Part shown: in pieces, positions 36,801 through 49,208 of the stretch
Layout of the letters: each line of letters starts with the position of its first letter
How positions within the stretch are numbered: the first letter of the stretch is position 1
Assembly (NCBI GenBank): GCA_023333565.1
Contig: JAJKFH010001315.1
Span: 2,890,501 to 2,954,500, forward strand
Length of the DNA: 64,000 nt
Reading direction: 5' to 3'
From: Puffinus mauretanicus
Lineage: Eukaryota; Chordata; Aves; Procellariiformes; Procellariidae
Notes under the pieces: model-generated
The model's input: the letters and a program-made list of their open reading frames with translations, nothing else
Told to the model about the DNA's origin: nothing
Databases searched by the model: none
Made by a program: the position numbers and the translations under genes

Positions 36801-39800
36801 CAGTTGTATCAGCTCTGGTTACCTGTATCCACTACTGAAGTTTATTCAAGTCTGTATTTTGCATTGATGTTTACTGTTGTTTCACTTTTTCATGACTCGT
36901 TTTTACTTGTTTTCATTATTTGTTCTTAAGATTTGGTTGTAATAGCATTTTACAATTTTTATTATTTTTCTTCCCCCAAAGATCTTCAGCCTTGATCTTG
37001 GAGGTATATCTGCTATTGTACTGAATGGCTATGATGCAGTAAAAGAATGCCTTGTTCATCAAAGTGAAATTTTTGCAGATAGACCATCTCTTCCCTTGTT
37101 TAAGAAGCTGACAAACATGGGAGGTAAGTGCTAATGTCTTTTATATGAAAATGTAGTTTTTGTCCAATAGATGGGTTTGTGATCACATGAAACATTTGCT
37201 TTAGCCGTTTTCTCTACTTCTTTATCTTCTTTCATAAAATACTTGATGCTTCTTTAAAGATATTATGTGGAAAGGATTGTCACTCTTGGACTATGTTCCA
37301 TAGCAAGATATGTGTAATTTTTTTGTCTCGTTTTTTGTCTTGTTAAATAATTTTATTATTTTATGGGGGAAAAAATAAAGCCTTGCATAAAATACTGTGT
37401 CAAAATATTTTTTCAGGCTTACTGAACAGTAAATATGGCAGAGGATGGACAGAACATCGCAAATTAGCTGTAAATACCTTTCGAATTTTTGGATATGGTC
37501 AAAGGTCCTTTGAACACAAAATTTCACAGGAATCTATGTTTCTTCTTGATGCCATTGATACATACAAAGGCAGACCATTTGATATTAAGCACTTGATAAC
37601 AAATGCTGTTTCAAACATTACTAATTTGATTATTTTTGGAGAACGTTTTACATACGAAGATACTGAATTTCAGCACATGATTGAGATTTTTAGTGAAAAT
37701 ATTGAATTAGCTGCTAGTGCTTCTGTATTTTTATATAATGCTTTTCCTTGGATTGGTATCTTGCCATTTGGGAAACACCAGCAGCTGTTTAAAAATGCAG
37801 CTGAAGTCTATGACTTTCTTCATGAGCTTATTGAACGTGTCTCTGAAAATAGGAAGCCTCAGTCACCTCGACATTTTGTAGATGCATATTTAGATGAGAT
37901 GGATGGCAATGAAAATGATCCAGAATCTACATATTCAAGAGAAAACTTAATTTTCTCTGTTGGAGAACTCATCATAGCTGGGACAGAAACCACAACAAAT
38001 GTTTTAAGATGGGCACTGTTATTTATGGCTCTTTATCCAAACATTCAAGGTAAGATCTTTGACGTTTTGAGGAACTGATACACTTTCCTATTGGAAATTT
38101 AAAATGCTTTTTCAAAGTGGTGCAGTGATCCATAATCGTAACCAAAAAGGAAGGTTTGTATATATGATTCTATTGTATCATTTACCAAATATACTATGGA
38201 CAGATGTGAAAAGCTTATTTTATATGCAGATGAAGAGGATATAAAAAATCAAGTATGATGATAAAGTTTTAGCATATTATTTTGTGAATATATTTTTATG
38301 AAGCTTTAATATTTTTAATAAAGTATTTCTAATATATTTAAGTTTAGTGTTGTGATGCATAATACTGGTTGGCACATGTACTAATCTATGTAGTTAATAA
38401 ATAATAAGCAAATGCAATTAAATATGAAATGGATAAATTAAATTAAAAATGTAAAAACATCAGCAAAAATGTAAATTAGATTGTGGTTAACAGTTTAGGT
38501 ACAATTTCTTTTTATTCTTAAGTGCCTCAATTCACAAGAGATTTACATATTATAGACGTGTATATTTATACTTTTGGAAGAACAAAAATAGCATTTAAAA
38601 ATAAAAATACATTACGGTCATTCTGAAGTAAGACAGCAGTAGATGTTTGAATGTCAGCCAAGACATTTTGTGCAGAAGTTTGGGTTTTAGAAGTGAACAG
38701 TCACATTTCTTGTTTCACTGCCTCCACTTTGCTTTTCCTATCAAAACCTTAGCATTGCTTAGTTCAACTAGGGACTTTCATTATTTGGAGAAAGAGCAGC
38801 CTAGATAACTTGTAAAGTTACTACTGATACTTTGACCAAAGAATATTGCTCTAACATCAATTTCACATCATCAGCATTTCAGAATGGGGATAACAACACT
38901 ACCTGTAGCTATAAGGCTCTTGAAATCTGAAGTTCTGCATAGGAACCAGATATCTTTATGTATGAAAGATTACATTTTCTTCTTATGGTAGTAGGTGCAT
39001 GACTCTATAACTTCTGATTTTCTCAGCTAGAGTAATTTTTTATTTAAATTGGGTGGAAAAAATGCAATTATTATTTTAAAATCAGAGATCAAATTTTATG
39101 TTTACATTTAAGGTAAATACAGCTTTAATTGAAAAAAATTAAAATTAAAATTGATGATAATGTATGTCAAGGCCTGACATGCTATAAACAGTGAAAATCA
39201 TTCAGATTAAATAAAGAATTTAATGCCAAAACTCTTTTTTTGATGCTATTATAATTTTTTTAAATCCCATATTCACTGAGCTGGTTAAAATATCTGGCGA
39301 AGCAAGTAGAACCAAAGTTCGCTCAAATATCTCCTGAGAGCCATAACCTCTTACACATTTTCTTATTTTCATGTACTCAACTATTTTAGTTAGTTAATTA
39401 ATTGAACATGAGGAAATTGATTAAAGATTAAAAAATAGGAAAACTCTTCTAGCCTAGGATTAAAAGCAAGATCTAACAGGATTTGAGTTGTTAATTTTAA
39501 AAACTTTGAGGGACATACTTAAAAGAAATACGTAGTTTCAGCTCACTAAATACAGCTAATAACTTTTTTTCTGGAAGCTTAAAACTGCGATTGCTATTTT
39601 TAACCAGTCAGCACATTTCAGATGATTAAAAAAATTAAATGTTGCTTTTATGCTTCTGAGTTCCACTGATTCATCTATGTGCTTTACACAGTATAATAAG
39701 AAAATCTACCAAAAAAAGAAAAACATTTAATAACATGAAAAAATAGAATCTGATTTTATAGGTACTTAAGTTTTAGGATGCATATATACATTGTCCATAT

Positions 39801-42800
39801 TTTAGTTAAAAATATGTTAAGTGCCATAATTAGTCAATAGGATATGTTTATGCTTTACATTATATAAGAAGCCTAAACGCAAAAAGGTCCACGTAAATCA
39901 TGTTTCTGATCAGTGTGTCCTGGCTCACAAACAGTATTCATATCTTAAAACAAGAACATCCTTATTCCTTCTCTATTAAGATCTGACCAAGATACTGTTT
40001 TTCAGTAAAGATCAAGAAAACTTTGTAGTTTTGTGTCTCCTATGCATTGGCCGATTTTGTAGAGATCCACTCACCTAAAATAATCTTCTGATCTCAGATC
40101 TTGTGATATAATGAGTTTCTGAATTTGGATTCAAAATCAATTCATCTGGATAAAAATAAAAATTACTGTTACCTTTCATTTATTTAGACTTTCTCTGTCC
40201 AAGTATTACAATATACACCGATATACCACTACATCACAGAATGTACTTTCACTAAGCTGCTTTTCACCTCTTTATTTTGATGTGAAACGTTGTAACTTCA
40301 GGTTGAAAAACCTGGTGATTCTGGTAGAATTTTTCTGCCATTGCCCAGATTTTCATTATTGGGTCCACATGAATTGTAAAAGTCCAACTTCGTTTTAGTT
40401 AGGAGCTCTTCGGCAGTTTCAACAAAGAAAGTGTATCAGGAAAAAGAAGAGGCAGTTTGAATGCCTTTGAGATTATTTAAATAACCTGTGAACTTAATTT
40501 TAAAAACAGCTTAAAAAAACCAGCGATTGAATTTGTTCCTTTTCAGTTAAATTCAGACTCCTGTCCCTCTTAACTCTCACTGTGTTTATCAGGCATTTTC
40601 AGTTTAAGAGTGAATGATTTTACATTGTGACAATTCTATAGAATCATAGCAGAATTAGACAAGGGAAAGGTCAAGTAGCTGATTTCAGTGTTGCCTGTGT
40701 TCACTCAAGTATTTAATACACTTTACCTTTGCAGTCTTCTGCTTGTTTCTTTAGTTGTGAAGAACTCCAGAAATAAAAATACACACAAGCAAAGAAAAGT
40801 ATGTTAAAACACAATTTTACTGAGAATAATTACTTTTGAAATGAAAATTACTGGTATATATGCTAGTAATAATTCCTACTAGCAGGATAAGGACTATAGA
40901 GTCTAAATGTAAAAGCTTATAAGCTACTATATTTTATATAAGATATTTCATGTTTCAGTATCCTTTTAAAAGTATATATATTTTTAGCTTAAATTAAAAA
41001 ATAAAGGATATTACACAGTAAACGTCAGCTTTTATTCCTGTTCCTAACAGGGCAAGTTCAAAAAGAAATCGATTTAGTCATCGGCCCAAACAAAATGCCT
41101 GCCTTAGAAGAGAAATGCAAAATGCCATACACTGAGGCTGTTCTACATGAAGTTCTAAGATTCTGTAATATAGTTCCACTAGGTATTTTTCATGCAACTT
41201 CCAAAGATACTGTTGTGCGTGGTTACTCTATTCCTGAAGGCACTACAGTCATTACAAACCTCTACTCCGTTCATTTTGATGAAAAATACTGGAGCAATCC
41301 AGAAGTGTTTTTTCCTGAGAGATTTTTGGACAGCAGCGGGCAGTTTGTCAAGAAAGATGCATTTATTCCTTTTTCACTAGGTAAGAGTGATTCCTTCCAC
41401 TGTTCCTTTTCATAAATCTAGAGATGTAGAACATATAAGTGATGGCAATAAATCAGGAATGAACAGAATGATATAAAATATCCATAGTTCTGATGAAACA
41501 GCTATTTTAAAGATATTCAATATAATGCACTCTGGACATAACACATTTTAGCCTATCTTTTATATAGATGAGCTCATTATTATATATAAACAAAAAAGAC
41601 AGCACAGTATCTTGTTATTTGAGGAGTCTATACATTTTATATCATTGCGGTACATAAGTGTTATTAATTTCACAACTAATAGTCATTTGCTGCTAAAGTC
41701 ATTAGATACAGGTGATTTATACAACCAGCTTTCAAATTTCAGCACTTAGATCAGCACCAGAAATTGCAGATTTTATTCAGAACTAGCTTGGAGGTTGGCA
41801 TGTAGCACTGTATTCTGTCCTGAGGAAATATTCTGGCGGTCCAAAATCATTATGGATTTGTCTTTTGATGCTTATAAGAGTGGATAATTTACCTTCCATA
41901 TGATTATCAACCTAAAAAATAAGGTGTTCTGTGTAAGCTAACTGCCAGGGTTACCTCTGCGGTCCATAGAAAGACATAGCCTTGTGTAGAGCGTGACTTA
42001 GTTTACTTACCTGGGATACTCTTTCTCTAAAAAATAGAAGGAGACAAGACAAGACAATTCCCTTGGAATAGATGCACGACATCTAAATGGCCAAAGTTAG
42101 ATTTGATGAAGTCCACCTTTATTGTGTATTCTATTATGTTTCTTTTTGCCTGTTTGACCTTAGCAGTTTCAGATGTTGTTATCCATTCATCTGTGCCTCC
42201 CCCAACCACATTTACTCCCTGTAACTAGTCATACACGGAATGGGAGCTAATATTTAAAGGCATTGTCCAGACCTGTTTTATATCTTTCTACTTACCAAGT
42301 TATAGTAATTGCCAGGTAATAATGACTGGCAGTAGATGTAATTAAGAAATAGTAGGGAACAAAGGCTGAAATTCATGGTATCATTTTTTTAAAACATCTT
42401 CTGTCTAGATTGGCACTTCAAGACAAGATAAAGTAGCTGATAGCTTACCTAAATAAATTTGACAGAATTAGTTACAATGGCATTTGTGTAGTGAGAGGAA
42501 CAAATTCTTTAAAATCGGTTTCTTGCTGTAAATTATCACCTATCCTCTCTTACAGAATACTACCACCAAATTCATACAGCTCCTCTTGGAACACAGAAAT
42601 GACCATTCTTATTCATAATAAGAGCGAAAATTGTAATTGAACACATTTTAAGTCTTTTCAAAACCTTCTTTTCAATCCAGGAAGAAGACATTGTCTTGGA
42701 GAACAACTAGCTCGAATGGAAATGTTTTTGTTTTTCACTTCATTACTACAACGATTTCACTTGTGTTTTCCTCATGGCGTGATTCTAGATCTCAAACCAA

Positions 42801-42856
42801 GATTAGGTATGACATTACAACCACAGCCATACCTCATCTGTGCGGAAAGACGGTGA
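33650..42856 (+). CDS. CYP2R1: Vitamin D 25-hydroxylase, cytochrome P450 2R1, complete
   Basis: CYP2R1 is the microsomal P450 that adds the 25-hydroxyl to vitamin D, the first activation step, mainly in liver. Five coding exons (33,650-33,883; 36,982-37,123; 37,417-38,049; 41,051-41,380; 42,681-42,856) join to 1,515 bases, 504 residues (human 501). All junctions have GT-AG ends and matching phases. Features in order: N-terminal membrane anchor (about 17-33), proline hinge [12 protein letters not shown] (41-52), I-helix AGTETT (about 313-318), K-helix ExxR (Glu370-Arg373), PERF (425-428) and the heme loop FSLGRRHCLG with ligand Cys451. It needs NADPH-P450 reductase at the ER. The start ATG has G at -3. 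Its 3' end converges on PDE3B; its 5' end faces the calcitonin gene. Confidence 0.97.
33884..36981 (+). other. CYP2R1: CYP2R1 intron 1
   Basis: A 3.1-kb intron with donor GTACCG and acceptor TTCCCCCAAAG. The first 450 bases are CpG island and the rest is AT-rich. It contains a short (CA)n run near 34,865-34,880 and a truncated antisense CR1 at 35,651-35,840. No other feature is seen. Confidence 0.85.
35651..35840 (-). mobile_element. 5'-truncated CR1 LINE tail, antisense in CYP2R1 intron 1
   Basis: The plus strand reads TATAGAATCATTTAGGTTGG, then AAAAGACC, ATCGAGTTCAACC, CACTAAACCATGTCC and CTTGACAACCCTTTCGGTGA. This is the well-known complement of the CR1 3' end in birds. Only about 190 bases remain, so it is a dead, 5'-truncated copy. 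Its sense strand is minus, opposite to CYP2R1. Confidence 0.9.
36982..37123 (+). CDS. CYP2R1: CYP2R1 exon 2
   Basis: 142 bases from acceptor CCCCCAAAG to donor GGGAG|GTAAGT. Encodes [10 protein letters not shown]... to ...KKLTNMG (residues 79-125 plus one base of Gly126), covering the beta-1 sheet and B-helix start. It closely matches mammalian CYP2R1. Confidence 0.95.
37417..38049 (+). CDS. CYP2R1: CYP2R1 exon 3: C-helix to I-helix
   Basis: The largest exon, 633 bases, from acceptor TTTTTTCAG to donor CAAG|GTAAGA. It completes Gly126 and encodes [11 protein letters not shown] (WxxxR-type C-helix), the very conserved [38 protein letters not shown], and the I-helix AGTETTTN that carries the oxygen-activating acid/Thr pair. 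It ends one base into residue 337. Confidence 0.96.
38050..41050 (+). other. CYP2R1: CYP2R1 intron 3
   Basis: A 3.0-kb, very AT-rich intron with donor GTAAGA and acceptor TTCCTAACAG. I see no exon, RNA gene or clear transposon in it. A weak CR1-like string near 40,635 is too degraded to call. Confidence 0.85.
41051..41380 (+). CDS. CYP2R1: CYP2R1 exon 4: J/K-helices, ExxR and PERF
   Basis: 330 bases between acceptor CCTAACAG and donor CACTAG|GTAAGA. Encodes [10 protein letters not shown]..., the K-helix [19 protein letters not shown] with Glu370 and Arg373, and [11 protein letters not shown] containing the PERF motif. It ends at IPFSL, one base into Gly447, just before the heme-ligand exon. 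Confidence 0.96.
41381..42680 (+). other. CYP2R1: CYP2R1 intron 4
   Basis: A 1.3-kb AT-rich intron, donor GTAAGA and acceptor TTCAATCCAG. Nothing else recognised. Confidence 0.85.
42681..42856 (+). CDS. CYP2R1: CYP2R1 exon 5: heme-binding loop and C terminus
   Basis: Completes Gly447 and encodes [18 protein letters not shown] with the heme thiolate Cys451, then the L-helix and the C-terminal strand ending [12 protein letters not shown] and TGA (42,854-42,856). The FSLGRRHCLG signature is complete, so the enzyme should be functional. Confidence 0.96.
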
Positions 42857-43345
42857 AGAGAAGGGTCTAGATTGTCAGATGGAGCACAATGCTCCAAGTT
42901 GCAGCTGAGGATCCACTTTGCCTTCTACTTCTAAATGTGTTCATGTGAGAAGAACAAAAATTTGAAGGACTTGCAGATAATTTCTGACTATTTATGCACA
43001 AGTTAATAGTTTCTTCTTACTTGGATTTCACAAAAAACCCCACATCTTCTGTTAAAGTTGATATTTTCACTCCAGAAGTCTGTTTTGAATCTAACTTCTG
43101 ATTCAGCTTTTAAATATTTAATTACTTAGCAAGCCATTTTACTTTGAGAGGATATTTTTATAAGCATGGAGAATATGGCTCAAGATGTTTATACTGTGAT
43201 TCATCTGTGGAAATCTCATTTACATTATCCCAGCTAAGCTGTTCTCTATAATTCTCCATTAAATTTACATAGCTAAAAAGGTTTTAAAGGTATCTATTTA
43301 AATTTCTATACCTCAGAATAAACTATCTTTTCCAGCCTTGACAAA
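42857..43345 (+). other. CYP2R1: CYP2R1 3' UTR
   Basis: AT-rich sequence following TGA. An ATTAAA at 43,258-43,263 and a canonical AATAAA at 43,317-43,322 give a likely 3' UTR of about 490 bases. The end point is inferred. Confidence 0.55.
43317..43322 (+). terminator. CYP2R1: Poly(A) signal of CYP2R1
   Basis: First canonical plus-strand AATAAA after the CYP2R1 stop codon, about 460 bases downstream. Confidence 0.6.
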
Positions 43346-46300
43346 CAAATTGTCTATTAAAGCATTTTAATCCTTTCTTCTCCTTGCCCTGTCTTCCCAG
43401 TTGGTCATAATTTTCTAGTGAATCAGATAACTGTGAATTCACTTTTAAGATCTTTTATGCTTGCTTCTCATTTAGTAACATATACAAAGTGTTCAATTAT
43501 TGCCATACTCCTGGCAATTACAGCAATCTTTTTTGCCAGTTTATTGCATTTCCAGACACATGTCCTCCATTGCCTCCCAACACAAAGCATTATGTAATGA
43601 TTAATCTCTGCCTAAGTAGTCTGGAAAAAACCAGGGTTTGTGTTACCAGAGTCACATGCAACTGTACTACAAGTCAAGAAAATAAGCTGCTCATGAGCCT
43701 GACCAGAGAAGAGACCTTTTTGGGAGGAGGAGTGGAATAGGGTGGGGAGAAACAGATTTTAAATGGATTTTAAGCACAAGTTTTAGGCATAACAGCTACT
43801 CTTGACTTCTGCCAGCTTCATTTTTTATTCTTGACAGCTATTGCTTTATGGTTGTTGGTAGATAAAGATTTATGCATGCAGGCCCTACAGGAGAACCTGA
43901 TACTTTAAATATGGTATGTTCAGTCCTCCCATGTGGGGAGAAGTAGGGCCTCAGAATAGGGTTCAGAACAAAACACACACTGAGCAAGCGGCTATTTAAG
44001 GACAGGGCTGAATATTAGACCTTGCTTTTTATGCAGCTTGTGCTTCAACTTGGAGCTGCAGGAAAGTTCAAAGGCAGAAATGCTTAGTTTCTTTTGAAAT
44101 AGCAAAAGAGAAGGATCAAACAGAGCTAATACCAGTCCACTTATATAATAGCCTATTGACTTAAGATGCAGCAGGTCCAGATTAAATTACTTACTCCATC
44201 TGAGGGTAGTCAGACCCACATGTCCCACAGAGAGTATCACAAACACATGTTCCTGATGCTCCGAAGAGGGTGGGCAGGCTACTCCTCTTGCTGAGTAACT
44301 GCCTTTCTGTAGAGAAGATTTAAGATTCAAAAAGGAGAGGAAGGAGGTAAGCCTGATTGCTGTGCGTTGGGCACACCATGAAAGCTGCGAATAAACCACT
44401 CCTAAGATACTGGCAAATGGTGAGGCTTAGGAGTCAAGACTGAGGCTTTTCTGGATACCTGCATAAGTAGATGTTGGGTGCTTGTGAAATGCTTAAGTAA
44501 AAATTGTGGAATCTACCAGATTTAGGTGCCTTCAATATGAAGCAATACCAAACAGAACAGTTCAGCGCTACAGTTCTGGACTCATGGTAATTCTTCCTAT
44601 ATCTCACCCTGTGCTCTTAGTTCAGACAGCCAGAGTTTTGTTAGTATCTAGGCTTGCCTTCTAGGTCGCAAGAACTCTAGGACATCCTTTGGTTAAAACA
44701 TGATTCAAATAATCCTAACTGAAGTGGGGGGAGGATTAAAAAAATCAAGAACCAGTTCTTGCGGGGGCTACGCTCAGAATGCAGCTGGCCAGTGATAATT
44801 CCCTTTTGCTGAGGTATTTTGAGATCTAACTGCTGGCTAGTCTTTAATTCATTTAATGTGAATCATATTGATTATATGTCGTTCCCGTTTCTACATCAAA
44901 ATGCCTTCTAAAAGCCTCAGAATATCAATCCAAACTTTTACCATTATCTGCCAACTTATGGTCTCATTTAAGCAATCAAATAGATTTGACAAACTGTCTT
45001 TTCTATAAATCTGTATCAGTATTAGTTATATTTACATGTTTCATTCTGTATCAACTTTTTCATTATTTTCCCTCTGACTTAGAAATATCCTAATGATCCA
45101 ATTTAATAATTTGAAATACTGACATAATAATAGTTTTTTCCAGTCCTCTGGAATTTTTCCATTGTATCAAGATTGATTAGTAATGAACATCCAGATATTC
45201 AGAATATTCAGCCAGCCAGATACTCAGAATTTCCTGGTGAGAGTTTTCTACAGCTGAAATATCTAGCATAGCTGGCTGCTATTTAACATTGTTTTGGGAT
45301 TAAAGGTTGATATATTAACCAGTATATCTTTTTCTGATTGTAGAATTTAATTATGAAAAAAGACATTAAGTAATGTGTCGAGGTAAGATTGTTCCCATTT
45401 GCAGAAGTTTTTCCTATCATCTGGCTTTAAATGTCCTAATGTTTTGGATTAAAATGATGCATCCAGATACTGATGGAAAGATTTCTTGAAATTTAAGTTG
45501 TAACCTCTCCGTTTCTGTGTATTAATGCCATTTCTTGCACTCTTGGTTTCACCATTTTCCTAAGTTTTATTCCCTCCAGTATTTATAGTCCTCTCATTTT
45601 TGTCTTTTGCAGAGTTAGCTCTTTGAATTCATGCTGATAGTTTAGAACTGGAAGCACTGTTTCCACATACAGGTGTATCACAACCACATGAAGAAATTTT
45701 CATGTACCTTTCTCTGTAACTCCACTGCCTTGCCCAAAGGCAGTGAAGAACTTTTTGCTGTAAATGTAGCTAAAAATGCATATTCAGCTTGCCTTTGCTG
45801 CTCTCGGTCCCTGTACTGTTTTGAATCATTCTTTTTTCTAGTTTGTCCAGGAAAAAATCCACTTCAGCTTTTTTCCCTTCCTGTGAGATTATTGCAATGT
45901 TCTTTGCACTATTTTTTGGTCTTGTTCAGTATTTGCAAATGCAGAACTAGGTTCAGCAGTCTTTCCTAAGGAATAGGAATTTTAGGATTAAGACCGGATT
46001 TTATATTCTTTACTTAATTATTTTAATTTCTCCTTGAGCAATAACTAGTTGTCTTTTGTGAGTATAACCACAGAAATTCTGGTAATCGGAGGAGAATATA
46101 GTCAACTCACCATTGTATTAGTTTACTATATCCCATTCAAAGGTCTCCAAAGCCAACTACGGTGTAATACCAGTAGGAAGATTATGAGCTCTGTATGTTT
46201 CTCCTACATCTCTTTTTTCCATCTTGGCTCTGGTTTTGTATACTTGATTTAAACCAGAAACTCTAGAAGTGGTTCTGTGCCTTTACTCTTTCGTGCTATT

Positions 46301-47307
46301 TCTGTACCATGAGAATGGGTGCTTTCTGCCCTATTTCTCAGGCACAGTCTATTCCTGTATCTACTCCTAGACTTAAGTCCAGGCCCCGGGCAACGCATCT
46401 TGCTATCCAGCAGGAGATTCCCTTCTTAACACTGATGCAAGAGCTGCAGTCAGTACCACCATAGTATCTTAAATCCTCCTTTCTAAAACTCTATCCTTAA
46501 ACTTACGTTTTTGGGTTAACCTTGGCCATGCCAGCATCCCCAGAAACTGAAAAGGGAACACTACAAGCATGTCATACGTGACACAAAGAATGCCGAAGAA
46601 AATCTTACTCTTTAGCACTTAATTTCCTGAACTCCACCAGTTTCTGTAATACTGGTGAACATAAGCTTAGTGTGAACCTAATAAATGCAGGAAGGTTCAT
46701 TCATTTATGCCTTCAGAAATTAACTATACAAAGTGAGTTTTCACAAAAGTTCAAGAAACATTACTGCTTCTCTGAAAGTAAATAGTTTGAATTTATTGTG
46801 ATATATTCTTTATATGTATCCAGAATATGTTGTGAGAGGAAGACTTAGAGAATCATAATAATGCTTTTTTGTTAGTTTGCCAGTACGTACTAGAAATAGT
46901 TCAGCTAACTTGGACTATATACCAGGATGTAGTTACATCTTTTTTCAGTGAACAATCTCTCATGTCTTAGATCTCAATTTCTCTTAATAAGGGAATGATA
47001 AAATAGAAACAGGGGAAAAGGAGAATGTTATAGCTAGTTTTTACAATATAGCATGTATTTTAATGTTATGTACACACTGTCAAGTGTGTAATGTTTTAAC
47101 TGGGAACTAATAACTGTCCAGAGAATTGGTCATATGATCTGGAAAATGAGAGAAAGTTAAATAAAGAGGAAGATTATAAATAGGGAAGAAAAGAATAGAT
47201 TGAAAGCAAAAAGACAATGTTTTCTAGTTTTTGCAATTATTTACAAATCATTAGGAGACATGAGTGGTTTATCTGGAAAAATAATTACAGTTCTTTTGAT
47301 GACATTT

Positions 47308-47413
47308 CTGGATTGAATTGGCAGAATTTTTCAGACTAAGTACCAGAAATCACTGTATCTGTAGCAGCCAAAGTGCTATTTCAGACTGGAATTTACAAAG
47401 AGCTTGCTTCTTT
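47308..47413 (+). repeat. Left arm of a 106-bp near-perfect inverted repeat
   Basis: This arm begins CTGGATTGAATTGGCAGAAT and ends GAGCTTGCTTCTTT. Its reverse complement occurs at 48,557-48,662 with one mismatch in 106 positions by my base-by-base comparison (C here, T equivalent in the other arm). Similarity stops sharply at both ends. I do not recognise a repeat family. Confidence 0.9.
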
Positions 47414-48556
47414 CATCCTTAATCTAAATGTATCATAGAACTGTGGTAATTTTTAATTCTGTACAGAGTCAGGGTTGGAAAGGAGCAAAGCTTGCTCATG
47501 TTTAAGATCTGTAGTGACTTAAGAGCTAAAATGTGGCTGGAAGATATGATCTCCCTTGCCCATGGCTTGAGTATCATTGCAGAAAACATGAACTGAACCT
47601 GCAAGGAAAACTGCCTTTTCATTGGGCAGAACCAATAGTTCCTTCTGCTATGGGGCTATGCCACTGTATTATGGATAGAGGGAAATGCGGTGCCCAGGAG
47701 CTCTAGAAATCTTTAAAGAGAGCAAAGTGAATATGCTCTCTGTAGACCCAGAATAATTTAGGTTATGTGGGACCATGATCTGGCATTAGCTGGGGGACCT
47801 TGCTTAAACAGCCCTGGAGATCCATGGCAATGCCATCTTTAGCCTGTGGGTGGCTGGACAACAGCTGGTAAATTTTCAGGTATTTTGTTGAGGATAGCTG
47901 TCACCACAGGGACAGAAATATCTCCCTATGTAGTTTCTGTGTATGTTGAGAGAACAGACATGTCATTCAAAATAACGTGTTACTGGCCAGTCCAAACCTC
48001 TAAAGTTACTCGGCATGCCAAGGACAAACTATGCGACTTTGCATGAAGATGCTTAAAGTGAGCTCATTTCTTTGCAGATCATGTTCAACAAGGATTGTTG
48101 AAGCAAATAGTCTAGGTAGGATATCAAATCAGCTCCTAGTAGTGTCCAAGGTGAGATACTGGCGTTAGCTTTAGAGATGTACAGGCTTTTGCAGAACTGC
48201 ACAGATTAGATTGCAAGGGAAGAGAAGCGTAATTGGTACCTGCTGAATAATGGCCATCACACTAACACAGTTTCTCTGCTTATTAACCCAACCTACCCTT
48301 AACAACCATTCTGCGTGCTTGTGGACTCATTCCCCTTTCTTCTTCCTACTGACATGAATATTTGCTGGATCGAAAACTGCTGAACAGATGTGCACATCTC
48401 CCTTTCCTCTCCACCAGGTTTTCTTGCAAAGGAAACTTCAATGTACTCCAAGTGGGAGAATAATTCTGCATCCACAATGTACGCAGTGTTGATAACTAGT
48501 ATTACAGTACTGCACAGGATGATCTGACATGCACTGACTTTTTTCTAAAGATACTC

Positions 48557-48662
48557 AAAGAAGCAAGCTCTTTATAAATTCCAGTCTGAAATAGCACTTT
48601 GGCTGCTACAGATACAGTGATTTCTGGTACTTAGTCTGAAAAATTCTGCCAATTCAATCCAG
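48557..48662 (-). repeat. Right arm of a 106-bp near-perfect inverted repeat
   Basis: Reverse complement of 47,308-47,413 at 105 of 106 positions. The two arms enclose 1,143 bases of unrelated sequence. A transcript across the locus could fold into a long hairpin. I saw no obvious target-site duplication outside the arms. Confidence 0.9.
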
Positions 48663-49208
48663 GAATTTAGCACAGTCTCTATTCAATGGTATTCAGCATC
48701 TCTCTCCAAATGTTCCTTGCCCGTAACTAGACTTGACCAGAGCTTGAGGCGAAGTCATGGATATTTCTGCATTTGTTCTGGTGATCCCCCCTTAAGCATC
48801 CTTGTGCAGGTAAGTTTCCAATACAAGATCACTCTCTTTTCTAGTAATGTTGCAGAAGTTATAAAACTGTAATTCCGAAAAGAATTCAGTTGATTTACAT
48901 TCATTTCATACACTCACACTACAATCTATTCATTTCCCAAAGTATGTTTTTGACCTCCTGTGGGCCAGATCCAGTATCAATAGAAGGAAGGTCTTTCATT
49001 CTGGACTCTGGCCTTTTTGGATGTGTCCAAATATAAATTCAGATGTCTATGAGCCAATGACACAGAAAACAGGCATAGGATGAGGGAAATCTATATTGAA
49101 AAGCTGTAATTCTGAAAGAGCTTGGGATTCATGGTGGCTTGCTAGTTAAACATGAACTTTAACTGTGCAGCCAAAAGATCTTGTGTTGACAGAATATTGA
49201 GTGAGCGT

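Noticed and set aside
40631..40680. CR1-like string GAATCATAGCAGAATTAGAC
   Set aside because: It shares only the ATAGAATCATAG-type start with CR1 tails. The following bases do not match well enough to separate it from chance.
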